Source of the DNA: Oscillospiraceae bacterium
Lineage (GTDB): Bacteria; Bacillota; Clostridia; Oscillospirales; Ethanoligenentaceae
Reading direction: 5' to 3'
Length of the DNA stretch: 7,111 nucleotides
NCBI GenBank assembly: GCA_003518885.1
Contig: DOXU01000007.1
Span: 1-7,111 of the forward strand
Part shown: piece after piece, positions 1-5,588 of the stretch
Numbering within the stretch: position 1 is the first letter of the stretch
Layout: every line of letters starts with the position of its first letter
Notes under the pieces: generated by a model
What the model was told of the DNA's origin: nothing
The model's input: the letters and a program-made list of their open reading frames with translations, nothing else
Database searches by the model: none
Translations under genes and position numbers: made by a program

Positions 1-2
1 TC

Positions 3-659
3 TATTCTGCCTATAGCTGTTACCTGTTCATTTGCCTGTGTTTCTTTGCCTTAACAGAAAAAATGAAACCACGCTGTCTTTTTTGACGGGCCATTCCAGT
101 TAATTTAGTCGGGATCTTTCTTTCGGGCTGTCGGTCGGCATGGCCGGCTGTGGGGGCAGGCCTTCTCCTTTTATTCATCCTAAAAGGAGGCAAACGCAAC
201 AAACGGGTTGTCTTTATCGGCATCGGGATTGCCGTCGTCGCGGTTATTTGCCTGCTTTTGTTCCCCGTATTGGTACCAAGAGAATCCAATTTTCCTCGCT
301 CTGTCCACTTGCGCGAAATGATTTGGACAGAGGCGTGGCATATCTTCGCGGCACGCCCTCTTTTTGGCGGCGGTTTTTTAGGGTATCAACTCTATTCTGT
401 CCATGCTGGCGAGGCTTTTCGCGTTCATGCACACAACATTCTGCTTGATATGTTGGACAACTTTGGATTGGTCGGTTGTGCCTTAATTGGGGTCTATAGT
501 GTACGGGTTATTTTTCACCGGATACAAGATTTTCACCGGGATCGCATGATTCCTTTATTTTTGGCGGTGCTCCTGGCAACCGCTATTCATGGAATTACCG
601 ATGTGCCAATTTTGGGGAGCCAAAGTGGAACCTTTATTATGTTATTATTAGCGCTTTAG
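3..659 (+). pseudogene. O-antigen ligase/polymerase (Wzy_C-like) membrane protein, 5'-truncated and interrupted by an in-frame TGA
   Basis: One frame carries membrane-protein sequence from the left edge to the TAG at 657-659, broken only by TGA at 84-86. Before the stop is a hydrophobic helix ending in LTEKMKPRCLF. After it the frame continues with a helix and the SGCRSAW motif (about 123-143), which resembles the conserved T/SGSR segment of O-antigen ligases and polymerases. Further on are REMIW, RPLFGGGFLG, HAHN and HGITDVP, in the order expected of the Wzy_C domain, with helices before and after the large outer loop. Family members join or polymerise surface glycan units at the outer face of the cytoplasmic membrane. 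The only conventional start after the TGA is GTG at 150. It has no Shine-Dalgarno site and would begin inside a helix, so a separate gene from there is unlikely. The gene is either a nonsense-mutated relic or a sequencing error. TGA ends other genes here, so recoding is unlikely. The family call is firm; the exact role (ligase or polymerase) is not. Confidence 0.68.
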
Positions 660-692
660 AACGCCTATTCTCTTTTCTAAAGAAGATACCGT

Positions 693-728
693 GCAAAAGG
701 GCACCCCCTATAGGAGGTGCCTTTTTGC
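693..728 (+). terminator. Intrinsic terminator after the O-antigen ligase-like gene, possibly bidirectional
   Basis: The arms GCAAAAGGGCACC (693-705) and GGTGCCTTTTTGC (716-728) are near-perfect inverted repeats, with a GC-rich core (GGCACC/GGTGCC) and a T-run at 722-726. The stem starts 33 bases after the TAG stop. A run of A on the left arm gives a weaker T-run on the other strand, so it may also end transcription of the convergent tocopherol-cyclase-like gene. Confidence 0.85.
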
Positions 729-956
729 TTGGAAAAATGATGTCTGCCTTTCCCTTGCTCCCAAAGAGGATCGCGTGGTCGCAGGGAGGAGCAGGGAAAA
801 ACTGTCGGCCAGCAATGTACAGTAAAGCCAAGAAACCAGGGAAAGGGCAAATTCCTACAAAAGCAGGCTGCCAAAAGTGGCAATGGGTGTCTTAACACGG
901 CGCTGGCTTCCTCCTGTTTTTGGCGGGGCAATAGCGATGTGGCAAAAAAGCTCCCT
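729..956. other. Non-coding spacer between convergent genes
   Basis: This is the 3' flank of the minus-strand gene up to the shared terminator. Reading frames on both strands here lack a Shine-Dalgarno site and any recognisable motif, and those on the minus strand run straight through the terminator. A small hairpin (TGCCA-AAAG-TGGCA, 869-882) is present but has no T-run after it. I see no gene here. Confidence 0.5.
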
Positions 957-1907
957 TCATTCCATCGTCAAAGGAAGCAAGGCGTGAAGGTCTCCGTCCG
1001 TTTCGACAATGGCTTGCGTGGTTTGGGTGGAAAAGAGAGTTTGCCCATGTTTGCTGTAAAATCGCAGCGAAAGGGGTGCCTGAAAATCCTCCTTTACTTG
1101 CCGGTTGACGCCATGCAGGCTGGGCACGCGAATGGAAAGGCTCTCCGTCGAAACAGAGAAAGAGAGGGCCAGGTTGCAGGTGGGCAAGGAAAACTGTAAA
1201 TGCCAGACTTGATCTTCGGTTTGGGTTAAATGAGTTAAATGCAGACCACTGCAATTGGAAGAGAAAAATCGTTTGCCTTGTGTATAAAGCAAAACGAGTG
1301 CGCCGGTGTGCATGCCGCCCAAAACGGATAGGCGCGCAAGACTGAGCGTGAAGGTGCCCAGCGGAAAATGCGCTTGGATCCACAAATAAGGGCGAGGAAA
1401 TGTTTTGCCCCAATCTTTTTCCACATAGCCATTGCCCCCACTGAAAACATAAGGCTCTTCTTGGTGAAAAAAGGCGCCACTAAGTGGACTTTGAATGGTA
1501 ATGACGGCGTGTTTGCAGCTCATTTTGGGGTAGAAAGCAAAGGGCCCCATCATGCCCGTATGATACCGTTTTTCTGAAAAGGGGACGCGTTCGGTGAAAT
1601 CAACTTCCCCTTGCCAACCATTTCCGTTTAATAAAATTTGTTCGCTGGAGAACAGATGGCGCCCCAATGAAAAATTAAAACGGCCTGGTCTTGCGTGGAA
1701 ATCTTTGATAGAATAGCGGTAAAAATGCACCAAATGTTGGGCGGGCTCTGCAATTTGTAAATAAGCAAATGGTTTGGGGGCATAACAAATACCTGGTGTT
1801 AAGGCAAGAGTTTGCTTGCCATTATGCAGGTGGAAATACCATTCTTCAAAATAAGGTGCCTGAGCAGAACGTCCTTGGAACGTTTCGGGCTGTAAAAAAG
1901 TGAACAT
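957..1907 (-). CDS. Tocopherol cyclase-like family protein
   Basis: A 316-residue protein with no signal peptide or membrane helix, so probably cytoplasmic. Landmarks of the tocopherol-cyclase-like family appear in order: PYFEEWYFHL (18-27; usual form YFEGWYFK), MGPFAFYPKMSCKH (120-133), the strongest block GGNGYVEKDWGKTFP (157-171) followed by YLWIQAHF (174-181), and SLARLSVLGG (189-198). In plants and cyanobacteria the family closes the chromanol ring of tocopherol. Bacillota homologues exist outside photosynthesis, and I know of no established reaction for them, so no substrate is assigned. The first motif has Glu where Gly is usual. The ATG at 1907 is well supported by AAGGAGGGG six bases upstream. 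The gene stands alone on this strand, divergent from the MBL hydrolase at 2163 and convergent with the ligase-like gene. No neighbour suggests isoprenoid quinone or lipid synthesis. The family assignment is confident; the function is unknown. Confidence 0.85.
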   Translation of the reverse strand: MFTFLQPETFQGRSAQAPYFEEWYFHLHNGKQTLALTPGICYAPKPFAYLQIAEPAQHLVHFYRYSIKDFHARPGRFNFSLGRHLFSSEQILLNGNGWQGEVDFTERVPFSEKRYHTGMMGPFAFYPKMSCKHAVITIQSPLSGAFFHQEEPYVFSGGNGYVEKDWGKTFPRPYLWIQAHFPLGTFTLSLARLSVLGGMHTGALVLLYTQGKRFFSSNCSGLHLTHLTQTEDQVWHLQFSLPTCNLALSFSVSTESLSIRVPSLHGVNRQVKEDFQAPLSLRFYSKHGQTLFSTQTTQAIVETDGDLHALLPLTME

Positions 1908-1913
1908 CTAAAA

Positions 1914-1922
1914 CCCCTCCTT
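1914..1922 (-). promoter_or_regulatory. Strong Shine-Dalgarno site of the tocopherol-cyclase-like gene
   Basis: Read on the minus strand this is AAGGAGGGG, six bases before ATG at 1907-1905. It fixes the start and argues against the longer overlapping minus-strand frame that begins near 2055. I could not find a convincing -35/-10 pair for this gene on the minus strand. Confidence 0.8.
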
Positions 1923-2065
1923 GCTTGCCGGATGACGCATTTTTCCAAGTCAAATATAAGTTTAGGTTGTCCAGCATCTGGTAAAAAATGCTCTGAATGC
2001 TTCCCCTTTGCGCAATATTTACAAACTTCAAAGAAAATCCATCAGCATATTCCACAAAATTTCCA

Positions 2066-2094
2066 TTGAATTTTTAGAAGGCATCTGATATACT
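2066..2094 (+). promoter_or_regulatory. Sigma-A-type promoter of the MBL hydrolase gene
   Basis: TTGAAT (2066-2071) and TATACT (2089-2094) are separated by exactly 17 bases. A TG two bases before the -10 box (2086-2087) makes it an extended -10 promoter. Transcription would start near 2101, leaving a leader of about 60 bases before ATG 2163. Confidence 0.72.
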
Positions 2095-2103
2095 ACAGGT
2101 AAA

Positions 2104-2127
2104 CACCCTTTATAGAAACAAAAGGTG
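2104..2127 (+). repeat. Inverted repeat in the leader of the MBL hydrolase gene
   Basis: CACCCTTT (2104-2111) and AAAGGTG (2121-2127) are complementary apart from one extra C, with a nine-base loop. It lies just after the predicted transcription start, so it could be a 5'-end stabilising hairpin or an operator half-site pair. Nothing in the sequence decides between these. Confidence 0.35.
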
Positions 2128-2162
2128 CAATCCATTTGATAGATAAAAGGGAGAAATGTCTT

Positions 2163-3041
2163 ATGTATCAGCCTTATCATGTAGAGAAAATTAATGAAAG
2201 AGTATACAATATTCATGAGGATATTGCTGGTGGGCACTTTCATATTAATATTTATTTGGTATTGGGAAGCGAAAGAGCAGCCTTGATTGACACAGGTCTA
2301 GGGACCGGCAATCTGTTGGCTGTGGTGCAATCGTTGACCTCCTTGCCTGTTATTGTCTTGCATACCCACGGGCATATTGATCATGTGGGGGCAGATGGCC
2401 AATTCTTTGTCCTCTATTTAAACGAAAAAGAACGGACGTTCTTTGAACAAAGCGATGAAATGGCGATGGGCGAACGCCGTAGAGAGACCCTGGTTAAGTT
2501 GCATGTGGATGATCCAGATTTGCCAAAAGAGATTTTAAAGCATTGTGTTCCCCTGCGTCTGCAACATTATCGCGATGTAGAAGAGGGATGCTTGTTTGAT
2601 CTGGGCGGCGTTCAACTGGATACAGTAGCAACTCCAGGGCACAGCGAGGGCAGTGTTTCCTTTGTGGACAAAAAGAATCATTATGCTTTCACCGGAGACG
2701 GGATCGCCAATATTCACTGGTTCGATAAGACCGTGGATACAACCGTCGAAAGCTTTTTGCACATGTTACAGCATTTTAAAGAAAGTGCTCCGGGAGTTAC
2801 CACGATGTATGCGGCCCATCCGAAAAAGCCGTTCTATATGTCATTAGTTAACGATCTGGAAAGAGGGCTTTCTGAGATTCTGGAAGGATCGGATGATCCG
2901 ATGGAAAATGCTGATTTTCAGTTTTTAAAACACGGGATTTTGTATGTGCATCGTACCGGTCGTGTTACGATTTATTATGATCCAGCCCATGTTTGGGAGG
3001 ATTTTCACCCTGCTAATGAAGTGGCAGTCTCCGCTTTGTGA
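2163..3041 (+). CDS. MBL-fold metallo-hydrolase (glyoxalase II-like subgroup)
   Basis: A 292-residue soluble metallo-beta-lactamase-fold enzyme with a full set of metal ligands: HxHxDH as H69, H71, D73 and H74 (in HTHGHIDH), H150 in TPGHS, D169 in FTGDG and H209 in AAHP. The N-terminal strands (NIYLVLGSERAALIDTG) and the order of motifs are typical of the broad hydrolase group containing glyoxalase II and YqgX-like proteins. Such enzymes cleave thioesters, phosphoesters, lactones or related bonds at a two-metal centre. The region after H209 (about 80 residues) has no motif I recognise and probably sets the substrate. The ATG at 2163 is preferred because AAGGGAG (2147-2153) sits nine bases before it; an in-frame TTG at 2136 has no such site. 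The gene has its own promoter and terminator, so it looks monocistronic. Metal binding is well supported; the substrate is unknown. Confidence 0.88.
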   Translation: MYQPYHVEKINERVYNIHEDIAGGHFHINIYLVLGSERAALIDTGLGTGNLLAVVQSLTSLPVIVLHTHGHIDHVGADGQFFVLYLNEKERTFFEQSDEMAMGERRRETLVKLHVDDPDLPKEILKHCVPLRLQHYRDVEEGCLFDLGGVQLDTVATPGHSEGSVSFVDKKNHYAFTGDGIANIHWFDKTVDTTVESFLHMLQHFKESAPGVTTMYAAHPKKPFYMSLVNDLERGLSEILEGSDDPMENADFQFLKHGILYVHRTGRVTIYYDPAHVWEDFHPANEVAVSAL

Positions 3042-3055
3042 AAATTTTTTAAGGG

Positions 3056-3089
3056 AAAAAGTCACCATCTGATAGGATGGTGACTTTTT
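3056..3089 (+). terminator. Strong intrinsic terminator of the MBL hydrolase gene
   Basis: A perfect nine-base stem, GTCACCATC (3061-3069) with GATGGTGAC (3076-3084), is extended by AAAAA/TTTTT on the flanks and has a six-base loop. The T-run is 3085-3089. It lies just after the TGA stop at 3039-3041. Confidence 0.93.
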
Positions 3090-3133
3090 CTGCTTTTATG
3101 CCGAAGATCTTGGCGAACACAGGGCAAAATAGA

Positions 3134-3174
3134 ACAAGGAAGGAGGAGATGTCCTCTCTTTCTTGTGTTTTTTT
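3134..3174 (+). terminator. Second terminator-like hairpin, upstream of the second MBL gene
   Basis: The arms 3134-3147 and 3152-3166 form a stem of about 14 pairs (two G-T wobbles, one bulged C at 3156) with the loop GATG, followed by G and seven Ts (3168-3174). It lies only 44 bases after the previous terminator with no gene between them. It could be a back-up terminator, or an attenuator-like element if a transcript starts between the two. Confidence 0.6.
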
Positions 3175-3179
3175 CTATT

Positions 3180-3217
3180 TTTGTTCTTTTATTTGCGTTA
3201 AAATAAAAAAGAACAAA
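3180..3217. repeat. AT-rich inverted repeat before the second MBL gene
   Basis: TTTGTTCTTTTATTT (3180-3194) is mirrored by AAATAAAAAAGAACAAA (3201-3217), which has two extra As, around the centre GCGTTA. It contains a possible -10 box (TAAAAT, 3199-3204) but no convincing -35 box. Its position suggests promoter DNA or an operator for the gene that starts at 3256; chance symmetry of AT-rich DNA is also possible. Confidence 0.4.
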
Positions 3218-3255
3218 CACCTTTTAAAAGGCGATGAAAGGAGATTCTTTTGTTT

Positions 3256-3888
3256 ATGTATGATGAAATTCAAGTGTTGGCACAAAGCTGTATCCGGATT
3301 TGCGGAGAAAAAATTATTTACTTTGATCCCTTTATGGTAGAAGATGCGCCACACGATGCCGATATGATTTTGCTTACACATGACCACCGCGACCATTATT
3401 CCCTTCAAGATATTGAAAAGGTGAGAAAAGAAGAAACGGTTTTCGTTTTGCCTCAAAAGATGGCAACTCGCTCAGATTTACCCCAAATGGCCAAAATGGT
3501 TTCGGTTTTGCCCGGCAATCAGTACGAAGTGGAGGGGCTTTCTTTTCAAACGGTGGCAGCTTATAACAACTGGAAGCCTGCGCACCTACGACGAAGCGGA
3601 TGGGTTGGCTATGTTTTGCAGATGAATCACACCACCTATTTTGTGGCAGGGGACACCGACCAAAATAAAGAAAACAGCCAAGTTGTATGCGATGTGGCAT
3701 TGGTGCCGATTGGGGGGACCTTTACGATGAATGCGGTCAAGGCGGCTGCTTTGATCAACACCATCAAGCCCCGAGTCGCCATTCCCACGCATTATGGCAC
3801 CATTGTGGGCAAAATGGAGGATGCCGATATTTTTGCTGCCCACCTTCAGCGGGGCATTCAAGTTTTACATAAGTTGAAAAATGGGTGA
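3256..3888 (+). CDS. MBL-fold metal-dependent hydrolase (UPF0173/UlaG-like)
   Basis: A 210-residue cytoplasmic MBL-fold protein of a different subfamily from the one at 2163. The strand IIYFDPF leads to LLTHDHRDHYS, which holds the HxHxDH zinc ligands (about residues 42-47). YNNWKPAH then gives a further His. GWVGYVL, the GDTD ligand block (about 132-135), PIGGTFTMNA and PTHYGTIVG follow, the last with the final His ligand. This order matches the UPF0173/UlaG-like metal-dependent hydrolases. UlaG opens a phosphorylated lactone, but most relatives have no known substrate, and none is claimed here. AAAGGAG (3237-3243) lies 12 bases before ATG 3256 and six before an in-frame TTG at 3250, so either could be the start; ATG is chosen as the commoner codon. 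Terminators on both sides suggest a single-gene transcript. Confidence 0.87.
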   Translation: MYDEIQVLAQSCIRICGEKIIYFDPFMVEDAPHDADMILLTHDHRDHYSLQDIEKVRKEETVFVLPQKMATRSDLPQMAKMVSVLPGNQYEVEGLSFQTVAAYNNWKPAHLRRSGWVGYVLQMNHTTYFVAGDTDQNKENSQVVCDVALVPIGGTFTMNAVKAAALINTIKPRVAIPTHYGTIVGKMEDADIFAAHLQRGIQVLHKLKNG

Positions 3889-3962
3889 AAAGTGAGGCGC
3901 ACGTGGTGCACGCGAGCCCATTCGACCCGACAAAGAAAACAGAAAAAACACAAAACAACAGG

Positions 3963-3997
3963 CCGCTGCCCTTTTTGGAGGGTGGCGGTTTTGTTTT
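3963..3997 (+). terminator. Intrinsic terminator of the UPF0173-like hydrolase gene
   Basis: CCGCTGCCCT (3963-3972) pairs with AGGGTGGCGG (3979-3988), ten pairs with two wobbles around a six-base loop, followed by TTTTGTTTT (3989-3997). It lies about 75 bases after the TGA stop. An A-rich, T-free stretch precedes it. Confidence 0.88.
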
Positions 3998-4406
3998 ATC
4001 CAAATGAACAGCGTATCGTTTAGAAAATGAAAAGAAGGCCCACAAGGTCATTGCGTTGATGAGCGATTGTACCTAAATTCGGTAGATAATGGAAAAAGAG
4101 ATTTGCCCAGTTGGTATTTGAAGGCAAAAGTGTGCGAGGAGAAAATATGCACAAGAAATAGGGCGCAAGAGAAAGCGGAAAAGGGGATGGTCAGGCCATT
4201 TGCAAAGAAATACCAAGAGGAATGCGCCGGATGGCGGAAAGGGAAAAGAAGGCACTTTGATGGAGCAGAAGAATCCAGGAACGAAAATTGCCGTCAGGGG
4301 GAATAAGAGCAAGCGCCCTTGCCTGTTTATTTGAAAAAATACGATTCAAAAAAGCGATCGGGGGCGATTCTTTTTGTATGGATTTGGAGAAAAAGAAGAA
4401 AAACGC
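3998..4406. other. Purine-rich intergenic region without a convincing gene
   Basis: About 400 bases between a terminator and the next promoter. The plus strand is strikingly rich in G and A from about 4085 to 4310. A 79-codon frame (4067-4306) has a TTG start with no Shine-Dalgarno site and encodes a highly charged sequence rich in Lys, Arg and Glu with no family resemblance; the opposite-strand frame is equally featureless. A weak promoter-like pair (TTGCGT 4051-4056, 17 bases, TAAATT 4074-4079) and a terminator-like hairpin at 4349-4375 could bracket a small RNA. A decayed gene is the other reading. Neither is proved. Confidence 0.4.
4349..4375 (+). terminator. Weak terminator-like hairpin
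   Basis: GATCG (4356-4360) and CGATT (4365-4369) form a short stem around the loop GGGG. After one C-C mismatch the pairing continues as an A-run with T-run, ending in TTTTT (4371-4375). No coding gene ends just upstream, so it would serve an untranslated transcript or be fortuitous. Confidence 0.4.
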
Positions 4407-4435
4407 TTGACAGAAAGAAATAAAAATTATATGAT
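4407..4435 (+). promoter_or_regulatory. Near-consensus sigma-A promoter of the GntR/ABC operon
   Basis: TTGACA (4407-4412), a perfect -35 box, is 17 bases from TATGAT (4430-4435). The predicted start is near 4442, about 33 bases before the first GTG. The strength of this promoter fits an operon that is normally held off by its own repressor. Confidence 0.88.
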
Positions 4436-4455
4436 TGTATCAACAAACTGACACA
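4436..4455. promoter_or_regulatory. Possible operator for the GntR repressor
   Basis: TGTATCA (4436-4442), a six-base spacer and TGACACA (4449-4455) form an inverted repeat with one mismatch per arm. It directly abuts the -10 box and covers the predicted transcription start. A dimeric GntR protein bound here would block RNA polymerase. Autoregulation is common for YtrA-type regulators; that this site is the operator is inference from position and symmetry. Confidence 0.5.
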
Positions 4456-4474
4456 GTGATCAGGAAGAAGGGCG

Positions 4475-4849
4475 GTGAATGTGTCTCTGGAATTTAAATC
4501 TTCGGGGCCAATTTATCTCCAACTTATGCAAGAATTTAAGAAAGAAATCGTTTCTGAAATTCGCAAGCCCGGGGATAAAATTGAATCGGTACGGGATCTT
4601 TCCCGCAGTTTGGGCGTTAGCCCAGGGACGATTCAGCGGGCTTTTCTTGAGATGGAGCGCGAAGGGCTTCTTTACACAAAACGAACAAACGGCCGTTATG
4701 TAACCCAAGATACGGCACGAATTGACCAATTGAGGCGACAGTTCATGATGGAAATGGTGGCAGATTTTGTAGAGCAAATGCGGGAGTCCGGTGTAAAAGA
4801 CACCGAAATTTTAGACAATGTTCAACAGTATTTGGAAGGAGTGAGCTGA
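4475..4849 (+). CDS. GntR-family transcriptional regulator, YtrA subfamily
   Basis: A 124-residue regulator, the short length typical of YtrA-type GntR proteins that have no separate effector domain. The N-terminus EFKSSGPIYLQLMQEFKKEI is the usual lead-in. The winged helix-turn-helix follows (about 31-79), with PGDKIESVRDLSRSLGVSP, the recognition helix GTIQRAFLEMEREGLL, and the wing YTKRTNGRYVTQD. The remaining 45 residues form helices that probably dimerise. It is the first gene of an operon with an ABC transporter, the standard arrangement in which the repressor controls its own operon and is released by an envelope-related signal. The start is drawn at the outermost GTG. A second GTG at 4481 is equally good and better spaced from AAGGG (4468-4472). 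The stop overlaps the region that leads translation of the ATPase. The effector and targets beyond this operon are unknown. Confidence 0.92.
   Translation: MNVSLEFKSSGPIYLQLMQEFKKEIVSEIRKPGDKIESVRDLSRSLGVSPGTIQRAFLEMEREGLLYTKRTNGRYVTQDTARIDQLRRQFMMEMVADFVEQMRESGVKDTEILDNVQQYLEGVS
4836..4841 (+). promoter_or_regulatory. Shine-Dalgarno site pointing to a non-canonical ATPase start
   Basis: AAGGAG lies inside the last codons of the GntR gene. Nine bases after it is ATA (4851-4853), in frame with the ATPase, where an ATG would be expected. No ATG, GTG or TTG lies in that frame between the TGA at 4842-4844 and ATG 4923. A second weaker site, GAGG (4887-4890), is eight bases before an in-frame ATT (4899). 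Confidence 0.5.
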
Positions 4850-4922
4850 AATAGCTGGGTATTCACAAAAAGAAAAAAACAGCCAAGAGGCAGGCAGTAT
4901 TTTACAACTGCAAGACCTGCGG

Positions 4923-5588
4923 ATGCGTTTTGCGGGCAAAGAGGTATTGAAGGGGCTTTCTTTACGCATTCCTCGTGGGCAGATTGTGGGGCTATTGGGA
5001 CCCAATGGGGCCGGCAAAACCACTTTGCTCAGAATTTTGAGTGTGCTGCTAAAGGGCTGGCACGGCCAAGCCGTGGTGGCCGGGCAGGAGATTGGCCAGG
5101 CAAGCAAAGCCAAGGTTTCCTATTTGCCCGATAAACCTTCCCTTGCCAACTGGATGCGCGTGCAGGACGCCGTGCATTTTTATGCCGAGTTTTTTGCCGA
5201 TTTTGACCAGGCGAAGGCGCAAACACTTTTAACCAGACTTCACTTGGATGCCCAAAGTAAAATTGGCGGGCTTTCTAAGGGAACAGTAGAAAAGGTGCAA
5301 GTGGTCTTGACCATGTCCCGCAAGGCCGAGCTTTACTTATTAGATGAACCGATTAGCGGAGTGGATCCTGCTGCCCGTGAGGTGATTATGGACACCATCT
5401 TGTCCCAATATGAAGAGGACAGCACCATTATTCTGTCCACCCATATGGTGCAAGAGGTGGAACGGATTTTTGACAGTGTGGTCTTTTTGAAAGAAGGGCA
5501 AGTTGTTTTGCAGGATGCCGTGGAAACCTTGCGAGAGGAACATCAAGAATCCATTGATGACTTATTTAAAGAGGTGTTTCGATGCTAA
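4923..5588 (+). CDS. ABC transporter ATP-binding protein
   Basis: The nucleotide-binding subunit of the ABC transporter, 221 residues from ATG 4923. It has Walker A GPNGAGKTT (26-34), a Q-loop region YLPDKP (67-72; Asp where Gln is usual, as in some BcrA/YtrB-like ATPases), signature LSKGT (117-121; a variant of LSGGQ), Walker B LYLLDEP (137-143), D-loop SGVDP (145-149) and H-loop His174. It hydrolyses ATP at the cytoplasmic membrane face to power the permease encoded next. ATG 4923 is only the first conventional start. The same frame upstream reads ILQLQDLR, which is the normal first strand of such ATPases, so the true protein probably begins at ATT 4899 or ATA 4851. The 3' end overlaps the permease start by seven bases (ATGCTAA), giving translational coupling. 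The family is certain; the substrate is not known. Confidence 0.92.
   Translation: MRFAGKEVLKGLSLRIPRGQIVGLLGPNGAGKTTLLRILSVLLKGWHGQAVVAGQEIGQASKAKVSYLPDKPSLANWMRVQDAVHFYAEFFADFDQAKAQTLLTRLHLDAQSKIGGLSKGTVEKVQVVLTMSRKAELYLLDEPISGVDPAAREVIMDTILSQYEEDSTIILSTHMVQEVERIFDSVVFLKEGQVVLQDAVETLREEHQESIDDLFKEVFRC

Noticed and set aside
84..86. TGA recoded as tryptophan or selenocysteine
   Set aside because: TGA ends several intact genes here (2163, 3256, 4475 and 957), and no selenocysteine-insertion-like context or expected Sec position is evident in this family.
637..931. Two minus-strand frames across the convergent spacer
   Set aside because: Both read through the 693-728 terminator, have no Shine-Dalgarno site and show no motif.
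892..1413. 173-codon minus-strand frame overlapping the tocopherol-cyclase-like gene
   Set aside because: It is a shadow in another frame of a gene with clear family motifs and a strong ribosome-binding site; its own translation has no family pattern.
1846..2055. Minus-strand frame starting upstream of the tocopherol-cyclase-like gene
   Set aside because: It runs over that gene's Shine-Dalgarno site and start in a different frame, and lacks its own ribosome-binding site.
3077..3340. 87-codon plus-strand frame between the two MBL genes
   Set aside because: It starts inside one terminator stem, passes through the second terminator hairpin, and overlaps the well-supported second MBL gene out of frame.
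3900..3911. Adjacent palindromes CACGTG and GTGCAC
   Set aside because: Each is only six bases, they do not form a stable stem together, and they lie between a stop codon and its terminator where an operator is unlikely.
4102..4128. TTTGCC/GGCAAA inverted repeat as a riboswitch or operator
   Set aside because: A six-base stem with a 15-base loop is weak and matches no riboswitch architecture I can recognise.
4067..4306. 79-codon plus-strand frame in the gap before gntR
   Set aside because: TTG start without a Shine-Dalgarno site, a composition that simply reflects purine bias, and no recognisable motif. A decayed or tiny gene cannot be excluded, so it is kept only as a remark.
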